A stretch of 64,000 nt of DNA from JAFDWI01 sp964595905 (GTDB lineage: Bacteria > Actinomycetota > Acidimicrobiia > Acidimicrobiales > Iamiaceae): NCBI GenBank assembly GCA_964595905.1, contig CAZQSU010000003.1, positions 1-64,000 on the forward strand, read 5' to 3'. The position numbers and the translations under genes were made by a program. This document shows, in pieces, positions 7,728-15,728 of the stretch (within the stretch, counting starts at the first letter, position 1; the number at the start of each line of letters is the position of its first letter). The notes under the pieces are model-generated. The model was given only the letters and a program-made list of their open reading frames with translations, searched no databases and was not told the DNA's origin.

Positions 7728-8660
7728 TCAACCGGTTCGGCGCAGCTCTTCACGGCGACGGGTCGCGACCTCGATGATCTCCCGGGCGACCTGGGCAGGG
7801 CGACGCAGGTCCGGTCGGGTGTACCGGAGTACGAGCCATCCATGACGGATGAAGTCGTTCTGGCGCCGCAGATCGTGGGTGAGCGCATCACGGGTCCCAT
7901 GTGCAGTGAAGCCGTCGACCTCGATGGCCAGCAGCGCGTCGGGAATCTGAAAATCCGGACGGTAGGTCCGACCGCCCAGGCACACCGATCGTTGGAAGTG
8001 CACGGGCCCCACCCCGTGATCTCGGCACAGCCGAGCCATGAGCGGTTCGAGTTGGGATTCGGGTCGAGCATCGGCGAGGGCACGAGCATCCAGGTAGCGG
8101 CGCAGCGCGCCCGCGCCGCGCCGACCGGGGCGACCGACGGCGTCGAGCATGTGGCGCAGGCCGGCCACCGTGACGAGGCGATCGATCAGCGCCTGCTCGA
8201 CCGCCTCCTTCAGTTTCGATTTCGTCAGGACTGCAGCGGCGTCGACGAGCGAGCGAGCCGGCTTGGTGACGGGGAGTCCCCGTCGGACACAGCAGTGATC
8301 GTCGACCAGGTCGGCGGACCGGTGCACGACGAACCCGCCGAGAGAGCTGCGCCGGGTGAGAGGGACCGAGAGCTCGATAACGTCGGGGTCTTCGATCAGC
8401 TCCCAGAGCCACAGCGCCGAACGGTGCGAGACCACCGCGTGCGGCCCGGTCGCGTCACACGCTGCACGCAGCTCGGCTTCTGGGCCGAGAGGCACTCCGG
8501 CCGGCCGATAGACGCCCCGATGAACCGGAACGATCGTGCCACGGTGCAGGGCATGGACGCGGCGCCCATCGCCGACGCCCGCGCCTCGGAACTGCTCGAT
8601 CGAGACGATGCCATGGCGCGACGGGGCGAGATCCTCGATGACCTGCTCGATGGGTGGCAC
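7728..8660 (-). CDS. AbiEi-antitoxin-like / DUF559 endonuclease-like protein
   Basis: About 310 residues. The N-terminal part (HGIVSIEQFRGAGVG, then RGTIVPVHRGVYRPAG) looks like the winged-helix of AbiEi-type antitoxins, and a central helical region follows. The C-terminal part (YRPDFQIPDALLAIEVDGFTAHG, split here only for description as RPDFQIP and AIEVDG) matches the DUF559/Vsr-like PD-(D/E)xK nuclease fold. GTG 8660 with a GAGGAC site was preferred to the earlier ATG at 8801, whose extra residues are low-complexity. No AbiEii-type toxin gene adjoins, so it is an orphan. Hairpin repeats flank it on both sides, suggesting an accessory insertion. A defence or DNA-repair role is inference. Confidence 0.7.
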   Translation of the reverse strand: MPPIEQVIEDLAPSRHGIVSIEQFRGAGVGDGRRVHALHRGTIVPVHRGVYRPAGVPLGPEAELRAACDATGPHAVVSHRSALWLWELIEDPDVIELSVPLTRRSSLGGFVVHRSADLVDDHCCVRRGLPVTKPARSLVDAAAVLTKSKLKEAVEQALIDRLVTVAGLRHMLDAVGRPGRRGAGALRRYLDARALADARPESQLEPLMARLCRDHGVGPVHFQRSVCLGGRTYRPDFQIPDALLAIEVDGFTAHGTRDALTHDLRRQNDFIRHGWLVLRYTRPDLRRPAQVAREIIEVATRRREELRRTG

Positions 8661-8894
8661 CGGCGTGTCCTCGGACGGGCCGGGTCGGTCGCTTCTTGCC
8701 GGTGAGTCGTTGCCTGCCCGAGCCGGGTCGACAGCCGGGACTGCTCGGTCCGATCCGGCGGGTCGCGGGGCGGAGCGTCCGGCTGGGCGTCGAGTGAACA
8801 TGTGCCCATCATCGCCACGCCCTGTGACAGTGAACCGGCAGGCCTGCCGTTCGGATCACCGTCGACTCGGATCGGCGGCCCGACCGAATCGCGT

Positions 8895-8938
8895 CTTTGC
8901 ACGGTTGGGCGGGTCATGGGGGTGGAAACGGTGCAAAG
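8895..8938. repeat. Hairpin repeat, copy 2
   Basis: A 44-base copy with arms CTTTGCACGGTT and AACGGTGCAAAG (one mismatch). It is nearly identical to copy 3, 107 bases downstream, including flanking bases (GAATCG before, TCGTTG after), so the pair looks like a local tandem duplication. Confidence 0.85.
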
Positions 8939-9001
8939 TCGTTGTCGGGGCTGGTGGGTGGATCGGTGGCTCGCCGGGCGGTCGACGGGGCCGAATCGCG
9001 T

Positions 9002-9045
9002 CTTTGCACGGTTGGGCGGGTCACGGGGGTGGAAACGGTGCAAAG
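9002..9045. repeat. Hairpin repeat, copy 3
   Basis: A 44-base copy with the same arms and arm mismatch as copy 2, differing in the loop by a T to C change (CATGGGGG to CACGGGGG). It lies 35 bases before operator site B. Confidence 0.85.
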
Positions 9046-9079
9046 TCGTTGTGGTGGCGCGTGGACGGTCGGGAATCGA

Positions 9080-9096
9080 TCTGACGAGGCGTCAGA
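9080..9096. promoter_or_regulatory. Steroid-regulon operator, site B (FadD3 operon)
   Basis: TCTGACG-AGG-CGTCAGA is a perfect 7+7 inverted repeat. A TAGATT -10 box follows at 9116-9121, 7 bases before the GTG start of the first gene, so the transcript is probably leaderless and this site covers the -35 region. The operon it controls encodes a TetR protein, which suggests autoregulation. Confidence 0.8.
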
Positions 9097-9128
9097 ATCG
9101 GCGTGGTCGCTCGGGTAGATTCGCAGGC

Positions 9129-9767
9129 GTGCCTGTCGACCTCGCCGCGCTGCTCGAACCCGCGCGGTGTGCGCTGGTCACCCAGGAGTGCCAGAACGGC
9201 GTGATCGGCGAACCCTCGGTGCTGCCGCAACTCGCCGCTGCCGCGGCGCCGATTCGTCCCCACCTCGGTGCACTCGCCCGAGCGGCCCGCACCGCCGGCG
9301 TGCCGGTGGTCCACTGTCTGGCGGCACGTCGGAACGACGGTCTCGGTGCCAACACGAACGCCCGACTGTTCCACGGCGTCGCCAAGGCTCCCATCCAGTT
9401 GACGGTCGGCTCGCCGGCCGCTCGAGTGGTGGAAGAACTCGGCCCCGAAGACAGCGACTTCTCGATCACCCGACTCCATGGGCTGGGACCCTTCGGGGGC
9501 ACCGACCTGGACGCGATCCTGCGGAACCTCGGTGTCACGACGATCGTCGGGGTCGGCGTGTCGATCAACGTCGGGATGACGAATTTCGTGATGGACGCGG
9601 TGAACCTCGGCTACCAGTTCGTGTTGCCCCGGGACGCGGTCGCCGGGTTGCCCGCCGACTACGCCGACGCGGTGATCGACCACACGCTGTCTCTCCTGGC
9701 CACGGTCACCTCCACCGACACGGTGGCGGGCCATTGGGCGGCGAACCCGACGAAGAAGGAGCAGTGA
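9129..9767 (+). CDS. Isochorismatase-fold (cysteine hydrolase family) protein lacking the Cys
   Basis: A 212-residue protein of the isochorismatase/cysteine hydrolase fold: ALVTQECQNGVIG at the N-terminus, a GVPVVHC strand, and GVGVSINVGMTNFVMDAV near residue 140. Active family members have Cys in that last loop (typically N-x-C); here the position is Gly, and the first-strand Asp is replaced by Glu. Classical thioester-type hydrolysis is therefore unlikely. It is the first gene of the operon with FadD3 and TetR, its stop overlapping the FadD3 ATG (TGATG). The GTG at 9129 was chosen as it begins the homologous region and follows a -10 box by 7 bases. The role in HIP metabolism is unknown. Confidence 0.78.
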   Translation: MPVDLAALLEPARCALVTQECQNGVIGEPSVLPQLAAAAAPIRPHLGALARAARTAGVPVVHCLAARRNDGLGANTNARLFHGVAKAPIQLTVGSPAARVVEELGPEDSDFSITRLHGLGPFGGTDLDAILRNLGVTTIVGVGVSINVGMTNFVMDAVNLGYQFVLPRDAVAGLPADYADAVIDHTLSLLATVTSTDTVAGHWAANPTKKEQ

Positions 9768-11407
9768 TGGCCACGCCGATCGAAGCCTCCCGGGCCGACA
9801 TCCGCTGGGGGACCGTCCCCCGATTGTTCGCCGATGCCGCCGAGCGGTTCGGTGACGCCGAGGCGCTCGTCGACGGCGACGTGCGGCTGAACTGGACCGA
9901 GGTGCTTGCCCGGTCGCGCCGGGCTGCGAAAGCGTTCATCGCCCACGGCGTCGAACCCGGCGACCGGGTCGCGATCTGGGCGCCGAACGGTCACGAATGG
10001 GTCGCGGCCCTGGTCGGGCTGCAATCGGTCGGCGCGGTCCTGGTGCCGCTGAACACCCGCTACAAGGGCGCCGAGGCCGCATGGATCCTCGCCCGCAGCC
10101 GCGCGGTCGCGCTCGTCTGTGTCGATGGTTTCCTGGGCAATGGTTACGTGGGAATGCTCGAAGGCGCACGAACCGATGCCGGCGGACTGGACGAGCTGCG
10201 AACCATCGTCGTGCTCCGCGACGAGGCCCCGGAGGGGACGATCGGCTGGGATGCGTTCCTCGCTGCCGGCGACGCCGTCGACGACGCGACGCTCGACGAA
10301 CGCATCGCCGCCGTCACCGCGACCGACCTGTCGGACATGTTGTTCACCTCGGGAACGACCGGCCGGCCCAAGGGCGTGCTGACCGCCCACGGCCAGATGC
10401 TGCGCTGCGTGCAGGGGTGGGTCGACGCGGTCGGCCTCGACCACGACGACCGTTATCTGATCGTCAACCCGTTCTTCCACTCGTTCGGTTACAAGGCCGG
10501 GATCATCGCGTGTGCGATCGCCGGGGCCACGATGGCCCCGCTCGCCACCTTCGACGTGCCCGAGATGATGCGGCTCATCGAGGCCGAAAGGCTCACCGCC
10601 CTGCCGGGCGCGCCCACGATCTACCAGACGATGCTGAACCGCCCCGACCGCAGCGAGTTCGACCTGTCCAGCTTGCGTCTCGCGGTGACCGGTGCCGCGG
10701 TGATCCCGGTGTCGCTCGTCGAACAGATGAAGGACGTGCTCGGTTTTGACACCGTGGTCACCGCATACGGGCTCACCGAGGCCTGCGGGTTCGCCACGAT
10801 CTGCCGGCACGACGACCCCGCGGAGATCATCGCCACGACCTCCGGGCGTGCCATGGACGGCGTGGAGGTGCTGATCTTCGACGACGACGGCAACGAAGTA
10901 CCCCGCGGCGAGCCCGGGGAGGTCGTCGTGCGCGGCTACAACGTCATGCAGGGCTACTTCGAGGACCCCGAGCAGACCGCGAAGGCGATCGACGCGGAGG
11001 GCTGGTTGCACACCGGCGACATCGGGGTGATGGACACGGCCGGCAACCTGAAGATCACCGACCGGGTCAAGGACATGTTCATCTCAGGCGGCTTCAACGC
11101 CTACCCCGCCGAGATCGAGAGCCTGCTGCTCGCCCATCCCGACCTCGCCCAGGTCGCCGTGGTCGGCGTACCCGACGAACGCATGGGCGAGGTGGGAGCG
11201 GCGTTCGTGGTGCCGGTCGCCGGCCGCAACGTCGACCCGGGCGCCGTCGTCGAGTGGGCGAAACTCCAGATGGCCAACTACAAAGCACCCCGAACCGTGC
11301 ACGTGGTCGACGAACTGCCGACGAACGCGTCGGGCAAGGTGCTCAAGTTCGAGCTCCGCGACCTTCTCGCCGCGACCACGGCCCCTACAGATGAGAGCCG
11401 ATCATGA
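9767..11407 (+). CDS. fadD3: HIP-CoA ligase, FadD3 family
   Basis: A 546-residue adenylate-forming ligase. It has LFTSGTTGRPKGV, then NPFFHSFGYKAGI, LPGAPTIYQTML, LAVTGAA and TAYGLTEACG, a run of motifs I recognise from mycobacterial FadD3, and GWLHTGDIG with ISGGFNAYPAEIE and the C-terminal NASGKVLK lysine. FadD3 thioesterifies HIP, the propanoate left after steroid rings A and B are removed, and so opens C/D-ring degradation. ATG 9767 overlaps the upstream stop, and its own stop overlaps the TetR start (ATGA). Operator B lies before the operon. The assignment rests on motif recall and context with IpdABC, EchA20 and FadA6 homologues. Confidence 0.85.
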   Translation: MATPIEASRADIRWGTVPRLFADAAERFGDAEALVDGDVRLNWTEVLARSRRAAKAFIAHGVEPGDRVAIWAPNGHEWVAALVGLQSVGAVLVPLNTRYKGAEAAWILARSRAVALVCVDGFLGNGYVGMLEGARTDAGGLDELRTIVVLRDEAPEGTIGWDAFLAAGDAVDDATLDERIAAVTATDLSDMLFTSGTTGRPKGVLTAHGQMLRCVQGWVDAVGLDHDDRYLIVNPFFHSFGYKAGIIACAIAGATMAPLATFDVPEMMRLIEAERLTALPGAPTIYQTMLNRPDRSEFDLSSLRLAVTGAAVIPVSLVEQMKDVLGFDTVVTAYGLTEACGFATICRHDDPAEIIATTSGRAMDGVEVLIFDDDGNEVPRGEPGEVVVRGYNVMQGYFEDPEQTAKAIDAEGWLHTGDIGVMDTAGNLKITDRVKDMFISGGFNAYPAEIESLLLAHPDLAQVAVVGVPDERMGEVGAAFVVPVAGRNVDPGAVVEWAKLQMANYKAPRTVHVVDELPTNASGKVLKFELRDLLAATTAPTDESRS

Positions 11408-12108
11408 CCGACCCCGAGCACAACGGCACCGCCGCAGCTGCCGCCACCGGCAACGGACCGGAGGCCAGGGCCGTCGACGGTCGAGTGCCAGGCCGGCGCG
11501 GGATGGCGACCCGTCAGCGGCTGCTGGAGTGCACCTCCGCGATGGTCAAGGCCAACGCGTACCGCGATGTCAAGGTCGTCGACATCGCCCGCGAGGCGGG
11601 CACCTCGCCGGCGACCTTCTACCAGTACTTCGCCGACGTCGAGTCGGCGGTCCTCGCGTTGGCTGAACAGCTCGGCGACGAGGGCCAACGATTCGCGGAC
11701 GTGATCGCGTCGACGACCTGGCGTGGCGCCGACGGGTTCGACGCGGCGAATGAGCTCGCCGGGGCGTACCTGCAGTTCTGGGAGGACCATCGCCCGATCC
11801 TCAAGGTCATCGACCTGGCCACATCGGAAGGCGACGTCCGGTTCCGCACGATCCGTACGTCGTTTCTCGCCGCGACCGCCCAGGCGCTGCGTGACGCGAT
11901 CGCGAAGATGCAGCGCGACGGCCGTCACCCCGCGGCGCTCGACCCGGCGGCGATGAGCGGCGTGCTGGTGTCGATGCTGGCGAATGTCGCCGCGCACCGA
12001 CGCGGGTTGGAGGACTGGGGAGTGGAAGCGGCCGCGCTCCAGGATGCGATGGCCCGGGTCATCTTCTGGGCCGTCAGTGGCCAGAAGCCCCGTTCAGCCG
12101 TGCATTGA
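11404..12108 (+). CDS. TetR-family regulator, candidate repressor of the HIP regulon
   Basis: 234 residues: a low-complexity N-terminal extension of about 35 residues, then a TetR helix-turn-helix (TRQRLLECT, VKVVDIAREAGTSPATFYQYF) at about 38-85 and a helical ligand domain. It overlaps FadD3 by 4 bases, so it is translated with it. KstR2 occupies the equivalent place in mycobacterial HIP gene clusters, but this protein is not obviously a KstR2 orthologue and the operators here (TCTGACG-N3-CGTCAGA) differ from the KstR2 site. By family, a CoA-thioester pathway intermediate would be the inducer; that is inferred. A hairpin at 12113-12131 ends the operon. Confidence 0.85.
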   Translation: MTDPEHNGTAAAAATGNGPEARAVDGRVPGRRGMATRQRLLECTSAMVKANAYRDVKVVDIAREAGTSPATFYQYFADVESAVLALAEQLGDEGQRFADVIASTTWRGADGFDAANELAGAYLQFWEDHRPILKVIDLATSEGDVRFRTIRTSFLAATAQALRDAIAKMQRDGRHPAALDPAAMSGVLVSMLANVAAHRRGLEDWGVEAAALQDAMARVIFWAVSGQKPRSAVH

Positions 12109-12112
12109 GCTG

Positions 12113-12131
12113 CCGGCGGCCCGGCCGCCGG
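12113..12131 (+). terminator. GC-rich hairpin ending the FadD3-TetR operon
   Basis: CCGGCGGC-CCG-GCCGCCGG, a perfect 8-bp stem with a 3-base loop, starts 5 bases after the TetR stop. There is no T-run. Confidence 0.6.
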
Positions 12132-12182
12132 TCACGTCGTATTCGACGGCGTTGGGGCACGCATGTACCTGATGAGCTGAAA

Positions 12183-12203
12183 GATTCTTCAAATGATAGA
12201 ATC
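12183..12203. promoter_or_regulatory. AT-rich palindrome, likely ArsR operator
   Basis: GATTCT-N9-AGAATC in a conspicuously AT-rich patch (TTCAAATGATAGAAT) 60 bases before the ArsR start. This matches the kind of AT-rich imperfect dyad bound by ArsR/SmtB repressors, so autoregulation of the ArsR-SulP operon is likely. Confidence 0.6.
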
Positions 12204-12262
12204 GTCATGCAGCAGATCGATGGCGGGCGACGATCGCCTACGGACCGACCGAGGAGCGCGCC

Positions 12263-12616
12263 GTGCCCGACGACGAACCGAACCCGTCGCTTTCGGAGAT
12301 CAAATCCGAGTTGTTCAAGGCACTCGCCCATCCGGCCAGAGTGCGTGCCCTCGAGGTGCTCAGCGACGCCCCGCGCTCGGTGAGTGACCTCCAGCCGCTC
12401 GTCGCGATCGAATCATCGCATCTGTCGCACCAGTTGGCGGTGCTGCGACGCGCCGGGCTCGTCACCAAACGCAAGGACGGATCGTCGGTGATCTACTCCC
12501 TGGCCGATCCCCTCGTCGCCGATCTGCTGGCGGTGGCCCGCCGGCTGCTGCTCGCGACCCTGGTCCCGACCGGTGAGTTGCTCGCGGATCTCAGCGCCGA
12601 AGTCGGGGATTCGTGA
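12263..12616 (+). CDS. ArsR-family transcriptional regulator
   Basis: 117 residues of winged-helix ArsR type: LFKALAHPARVRALEVL, then SVSDLQPLVAIESSHLSHQLAVLRRAG (recognition helix SSHLSHQL) and RKDGSSVIYSL wing. The metal-binding CxC of classical ArsR/SmtB proteins is absent, so the signal may be something other than a heavy metal. GTG 12263 follows GAGGAG by 6 bases. The last codons overlap the SulP start (GTGA), indicating translational coupling. An AT-rich dyad lies in the promoter. Confidence 0.85.
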   Translation: MPDDEPNPSLSEIKSELFKALAHPARVRALEVLSDAPRSVSDLQPLVAIESSHLSHQLAVLRRAGLVTKRKDGSSVIYSLADPLVADLLAVARRLLLATLVPTGELLADLSAEVGDS

Positions 12617-14439
12617 CCCGGCCGGTGCGTTCGATGATGCCGACCAGCGCCGACTACCGCCAGCTGCGCCATTCCTGGCGCCACGACCTGCTCGCCGGGG
12701 TGACCGTGGGCATCGTGGCGCTCCCCCTGGCACTGGCCTTCGGCGTGGCCAGTGGACTCGGCCCGGGGCCCGGCCTGGTGACCGCCATCGTCGCCGGACT
12801 CGTCGCGGGCGTGTTCGGCGGATCCCACGTGCAGGTGTCCGGACCGACCGGGGCGATGGTCGTGGTGCTGGCGCCGCTGGTCGCACGCCATGGTGCGGAG
12901 GCCGTCGCCGTCGTGGGGGTACTGGCGGGTGTGGTGCTCCTCGCCGCGGCCGCGCTGCGGCTGGGTCGGATCCTCGACTACCTCCCGTGGCCGGTGGTCG
13001 AGGGGTTCACCCTCGGGATCGCCGTGATCATCTTCCTGCAGCAGGTTCCCCTCGCGGTCGGGGCGGCCGCACCCGAGCCGGGCAACACCGCCGTGGTGGC
13101 CGTTCGTGCCGTCGTCGACGCCTGGGGAACCGACATCGTCGCGACGCTCGTGGTCGTGGCCATCGTGGTCGCGGTCATGGTGCTGGCACCCCGCGTCCGC
13201 CCGACCCTGCCCGCGTCGCTTCCGGCGGTGGTGGTCGCCACGGTCATCGCCGGTATCGTCGGGTTGCAGATCCCCCCGATCGGCGAGCTGCCTGCCGCGC
13301 TGCCGTCGTTCGGGTGGCCCGACGTCGGTTTGGGGGAGCTCGGCCGGTTCGTGCCTGCCGCTCTGGCGGTGGCCGCCCTGGCCGGTGTCGAGAGCCTGCT
13401 CGCGGCGAAGGTCGCCGACGGGCTGACCGACGTGCCACCACACGAACCGGGCCGCGAACTGTTCGGACAGGGCCTCGCCAACATCGCCGCGTCGTTGTCG
13501 GGTGGGATGCCCGCCACCGGCGCCATCGCCCGGACCGCGGTCAACATCCGTGCCCGCGCCCGCACGCGGCTGTCGTCGATCACCCACTCGATCTTCCTGC
13601 TCGTCGTGGTCGTCGCCGGGTCTGCGCTGGTTGCCCGCATCCCACTGGCGGCTCTGGCCGCGGTGCTGATGATGACCGCGCTGCGCATGGTCGGCTGGCG
13701 GCGGATCCGCGAGGTGCTCGGGACGACCCGCAGTGATGCGACCGTGCTGGTGATCACCGCGACCGCGACGATCGCGTTCGATCTGGTCGTGGCCGTGTTG
13801 GTGGGGCTCACCTTCGCTGGCGTGCTCACCGCGGTGAAGCTCCTCGGGACCGGGCGTGGCCGGCTCGGCCTGGGCTTCGACCGGGTGCGCGGGCCCGGCG
13901 CGCGGGCGAAACGGCAGGTCATCGATGCGCCGGTGTCTGTGCAGGTTCCCGACGGCGCCGGTCGGGTGCTGGCGTTCCGGCTCCAGGGGCCGGTGCATTT
14001 CGGGGGCGTGAGTCGCCTGGCCGAGCAGCTCTCGGCCACCGGCGACGCCGAGGTCGTGATCATCCGGCTTCCCGAGGTACCGCTGATCGACGCCACCGGA
14101 GCGCGCGCCCTCGGTGAGGTGACCCAGGAGCTGGAGTCCCGCGGGGTGACCGTGTTGCTGAAGGGCCTGCAACCCGACCACGAACGGCTGCTGCACCAGG
14201 TGGGGACGCTTGATCGCCTCGCGACCCGGGATCATGTCTTCGCCGACCTTGGCGCGGCGACCGATCACGCGCGCCACCACCTGAGCGGGCCGGGTCGACC
14301 CGCCGGGACGAGCGGGTGCCATGTGGTCAGTTCAGCGCGGGGACGGCCAGGAGCACCGGGGGCACGGCCACCAGAGCGACGGCGACACCGACGATCACGG
14401 CCTGGATCTGCAGACCCAACGGACGCCACCCGTCGCTGA
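12613..14439 (+). CDS. SulP-family anion transporter with STAS domain
   Basis: 608 residues. The membrane part (about residues 20-420, 10-14 helices) has LLAGVTVGIVALPLALAFGVASG and GPTGAMVVV, typical SulP motifs; a STAS domain follows (about 445-550, VIIRLPEVPLIDATGARAL). SulP proteins move sulfate, bicarbonate or related anions; which one cannot be told. It overlaps the ArsR gene by 4 bases and is co-regulated with it. The C-terminal 40-odd residues after the STAS domain are Arg/Pro-rich and lie antisense to the end of the M56 peptidase gene (113-base overlap), so the tail may result from a lost stop codon. Confidence 0.85.
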   Translation: MTRPVRSMMPTSADYRQLRHSWRHDLLAGVTVGIVALPLALAFGVASGLGPGPGLVTAIVAGLVAGVFGGSHVQVSGPTGAMVVVLAPLVARHGAEAVAVVGVLAGVVLLAAAALRLGRILDYLPWPVVEGFTLGIAVIIFLQQVPLAVGAAAPEPGNTAVVAVRAVVDAWGTDIVATLVVVAIVVAVMVLAPRVRPTLPASLPAVVVATVIAGIVGLQIPPIGELPAALPSFGWPDVGLGELGRFVPAALAVAALAGVESLLAAKVADGLTDVPPHEPGRELFGQGLANIAASLSGGMPATGAIARTAVNIRARARTRLSSITHSIFLLVVVVAGSALVARIPLAALAAVLMMTALRMVGWRRIREVLGTTRSDATVLVITATATIAFDLVVAVLVGLTFAGVLTAVKLLGTGRGRLGLGFDRVRGPGARAKRQVIDAPVSVQVPDGAGRVLAFRLQGPVHFGGVSRLAEQLSATGDAEVVIIRLPEVPLIDATGARALGEVTQELESRGVTVLLKGLQPDHERLLHQVGTLDRLATRDHVFADLGAATDHARHHLSGPGRPAGTSGCHVVSSARGRPGAPGARPPERRRHRRSRPGSADPTDATRR

Positions 14440-15262
14440 GGCGTGCCTCACGGCGGGCGATCGAGACGGGATCGGCCGCCGGTGACCGATCGTGACCGGC
14501 TGAAGCGGGCCCGGGAGTCGCACCGACGACGCGGATCGCCGAGGCGAGGGTGGCGTCGTCGTTGGTCCGCCGGGCCGCGTCGTCGGCGAGCATCTCGACC
14601 AGGATGCCGACCGCGTCGAGCGAACGCGTCGCGATCGGAAACCAGGGGAGCGAACTCCGCCAGGCCTCGAAGGCCACGACGACCAGATGGTGCCGCTGGC
14701 CGACGTGGGCCCGTTCGTGGGCGACGACCGCCTGGACCTCGGCGTCGTCGAGCACGCCGAGGAGGCCCGCGGAAAGCACCGTCACCGACCGGGGAGCGGC
14801 GGGCAGGCAGTAGGCGATCGGTGCCTCGTGATCGAGCAGATGCACGCCGGGTCGATCGGGTACCGGCGTGCTCAACAGCTGCAGGAGTTGCAGGTGCCGG
14901 AGGCGTTGGCGACGGGTGCGAACGATCGTGATCACCAGGTTCAGCACCAGGTGGATTCCGAGCAGCACCGCACTGGAAAGCGCGAACATCTCCGGAAAGC
15001 TCGTGCCCGGGGGAAGCGTGCCGTCGCCGAAGGCGTCGACGAACGCCGTCGCCGCCGCGATCGGATGGGATCCGAACGAGTTCAGCCCGAAGGTGAGCAA
15101 CGCTCCGATCATCGACAGACCGCCGGCCAACGCGATCGCCTGCCAGAGCAGCAAGGCGGCGCCCGGCGCGCGGGCGGGCCAGTCGACCGAGCTCAGGACG
15201 ATGGGGACCGGCCAGGCGAGCACGACCGCCAAGAGCGCGAGGAGCGCAGCGGCAGCGACCAT
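14327..15262 (-). CDS. M56-family (BlaR1-like) membrane metallopeptidase
   Basis: 311 residues with N-terminal membrane helices (1-60 and about 90-115), a cytosolic zinc-peptidase segment with VVAHERAHVGQRHHL (HExxH) near residue 180 and EMLADDAARR with a downstream acidic ligand, and a final helix. BlaR1/MecR1-type sensors cleave the partner BlaI-type repressor; this one lacks an extracellular penicillin-binding domain, so beta-lactam sensing is not implied. It lies 8 bases after the BlaI-like gene, and the pair faces cydA. Confidence 0.82.
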   Translation of the reverse strand: MVAAAALLALLAVVLAWPVPIVLSSVDWPARAPGAALLLWQAIALAGGLSMIGALLTFGLNSFGSHPIAAATAFVDAFGDGTLPPGTSFPEMFALSSAVLLGIHLVLNLVITIVRTRRQRLRHLQLLQLLSTPVPDRPGVHLLDHEAPIAYCLPAAPRSVTVLSAGLLGVLDDAEVQAVVAHERAHVGQRHHLVVVAFEAWRSSLPWFPIATRSLDAVGILVEMLADDAARRTNDDATLASAIRVVGATPGPASAGHDRSPAADPVSIARREARLSDGWRPLGLQIQAVIVGVAVALVAVPPVLLAVPALN

Positions 15263-15270
15263 CGGCTTGG

Positions 15271-15633
15271 TCAGCGTGACTCGAGAAGGTGCCGGAGTTC
15301 GTCCGCCTCTTCGGGCGAGACCCGACCCACGAATCGGGCGAGCACGGCGTCGCGGTTGTGCGCCTGGCCCAGTACCTCGTGCATGAGTTCGGCCATGTGC
15401 TCCGCCCGCGGCATGGTGGCCGCGTACGTGTGCGGTCGGGAGCCCCGGTCGCGTACGACCAGATCCTTGGCTTCCAGGCGCGCCAGCACCGTCAGCACCG
15501 TGGTGGCGGCGAGGGGTCGGGGTGACCCGTCGGTCTCGTTCAGGGTGCGCCGGACCTCGGGCGCGCTCAGGGGCGCTCCGGCGTCCCAGAGCGTGTCCAT
15601 GACCCGGCGTTCGAGGTCTCCAAGACTGGCCAT
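15271..15633 (-). CDS. BlaI/MecI/CopY-family repressor
   Basis: 120 residues: LGDLERRVMDTLWDAGAPLSAPEVRRTL and a second winged-helix stretch (ATTVLTVLARLEAKDLVVRD), then a helical dimerisation tail, typical of BlaI-type repressors. ATG 15633 gives the canonical N-terminus; the longer frame starts inside the operator. Two TTCTAC-N5-GTAGAA sites lie between this gene and the divergent cydA, so it probably represses itself, the M56 gene and the cyd operon, with release on proteolysis by the M56 partner. Confidence 0.87.
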   Translation of the reverse strand: MASLGDLERRVMDTLWDAGAPLSAPEVRRTLNETDGSPRPLAATTVLTVLARLEAKDLVVRDRGSRPHTYAATMPRAEHMAELMHEVLGQAHNRDAVLARFVGRVSPEEADELRHLLESR

Positions 15634-15641
15634 CACAGATA

Positions 15642-15658
15642 TTCTACTCGATGTAGAA
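15642..15658. promoter_or_regulatory. BlaI-type operator O1
   Basis: TTCTAC-TCGAT-GTAGAA, a perfect 6+6 dyad 8 bases before the BlaI-like start codon. It contains the TAC/GTA core common in BlaI/MecI operators. Confidence 0.8.
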
Positions 15659-15689
15659 ATCGGCCGCCGCACCTGCTAGAACGACAGTG

Positions 15690-15706
15690 TTCTACGTCGT
15701 GTAGAA
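15690..15706. promoter_or_regulatory. BlaI-type operator O2
   Basis: TTCTAC-GTCGT-GTAGAA, the same dyad as O1 with a different spacer, 22 bases before the cydA start. O1 and O2 are 48 bases apart, close to 4.5 helical turns. Confidence 0.8.
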
Positions 15707-15728
15707 GACTGACCGCTCGGAGCCGCAG

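Larger units (their letters stand above)
8661..9128. other. Gene-free stretch with two hairpin repeats and an operator
   Basis: The 468 bases between the divergent DUF559-like gene and the isochorismatase-fold gene hold hairpin-repeat copies 2 and 3, the steroid-regulon operator at 9080-9096 and a TAGATT -10 box at 9116-9121. Open frames crossing it translate the repeats and are judged non-coding. Confidence 0.7.

Noticed and set aside
8802..9128. Extension of the isochorismatase-fold frame upstream of GTG 9129
   Set aside because: It runs through hairpin repeats 2 and 3 and the operator, translating repeat sequence; homology starts at 9129 and a -10 box lies just before it.
11404..12108. 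TetR protein as a true KstR2 orthologue
   Set aside because: The sequence does not match KstR2 as I remember it, and the operator differs; only functional equivalence is proposed.
12493..14322. 609-codon minus-strand frame opposite SulP
   Set aside because: Antisense shadow of the transporter; composition is repetitive Arg/Gly/His and no domain is seen.
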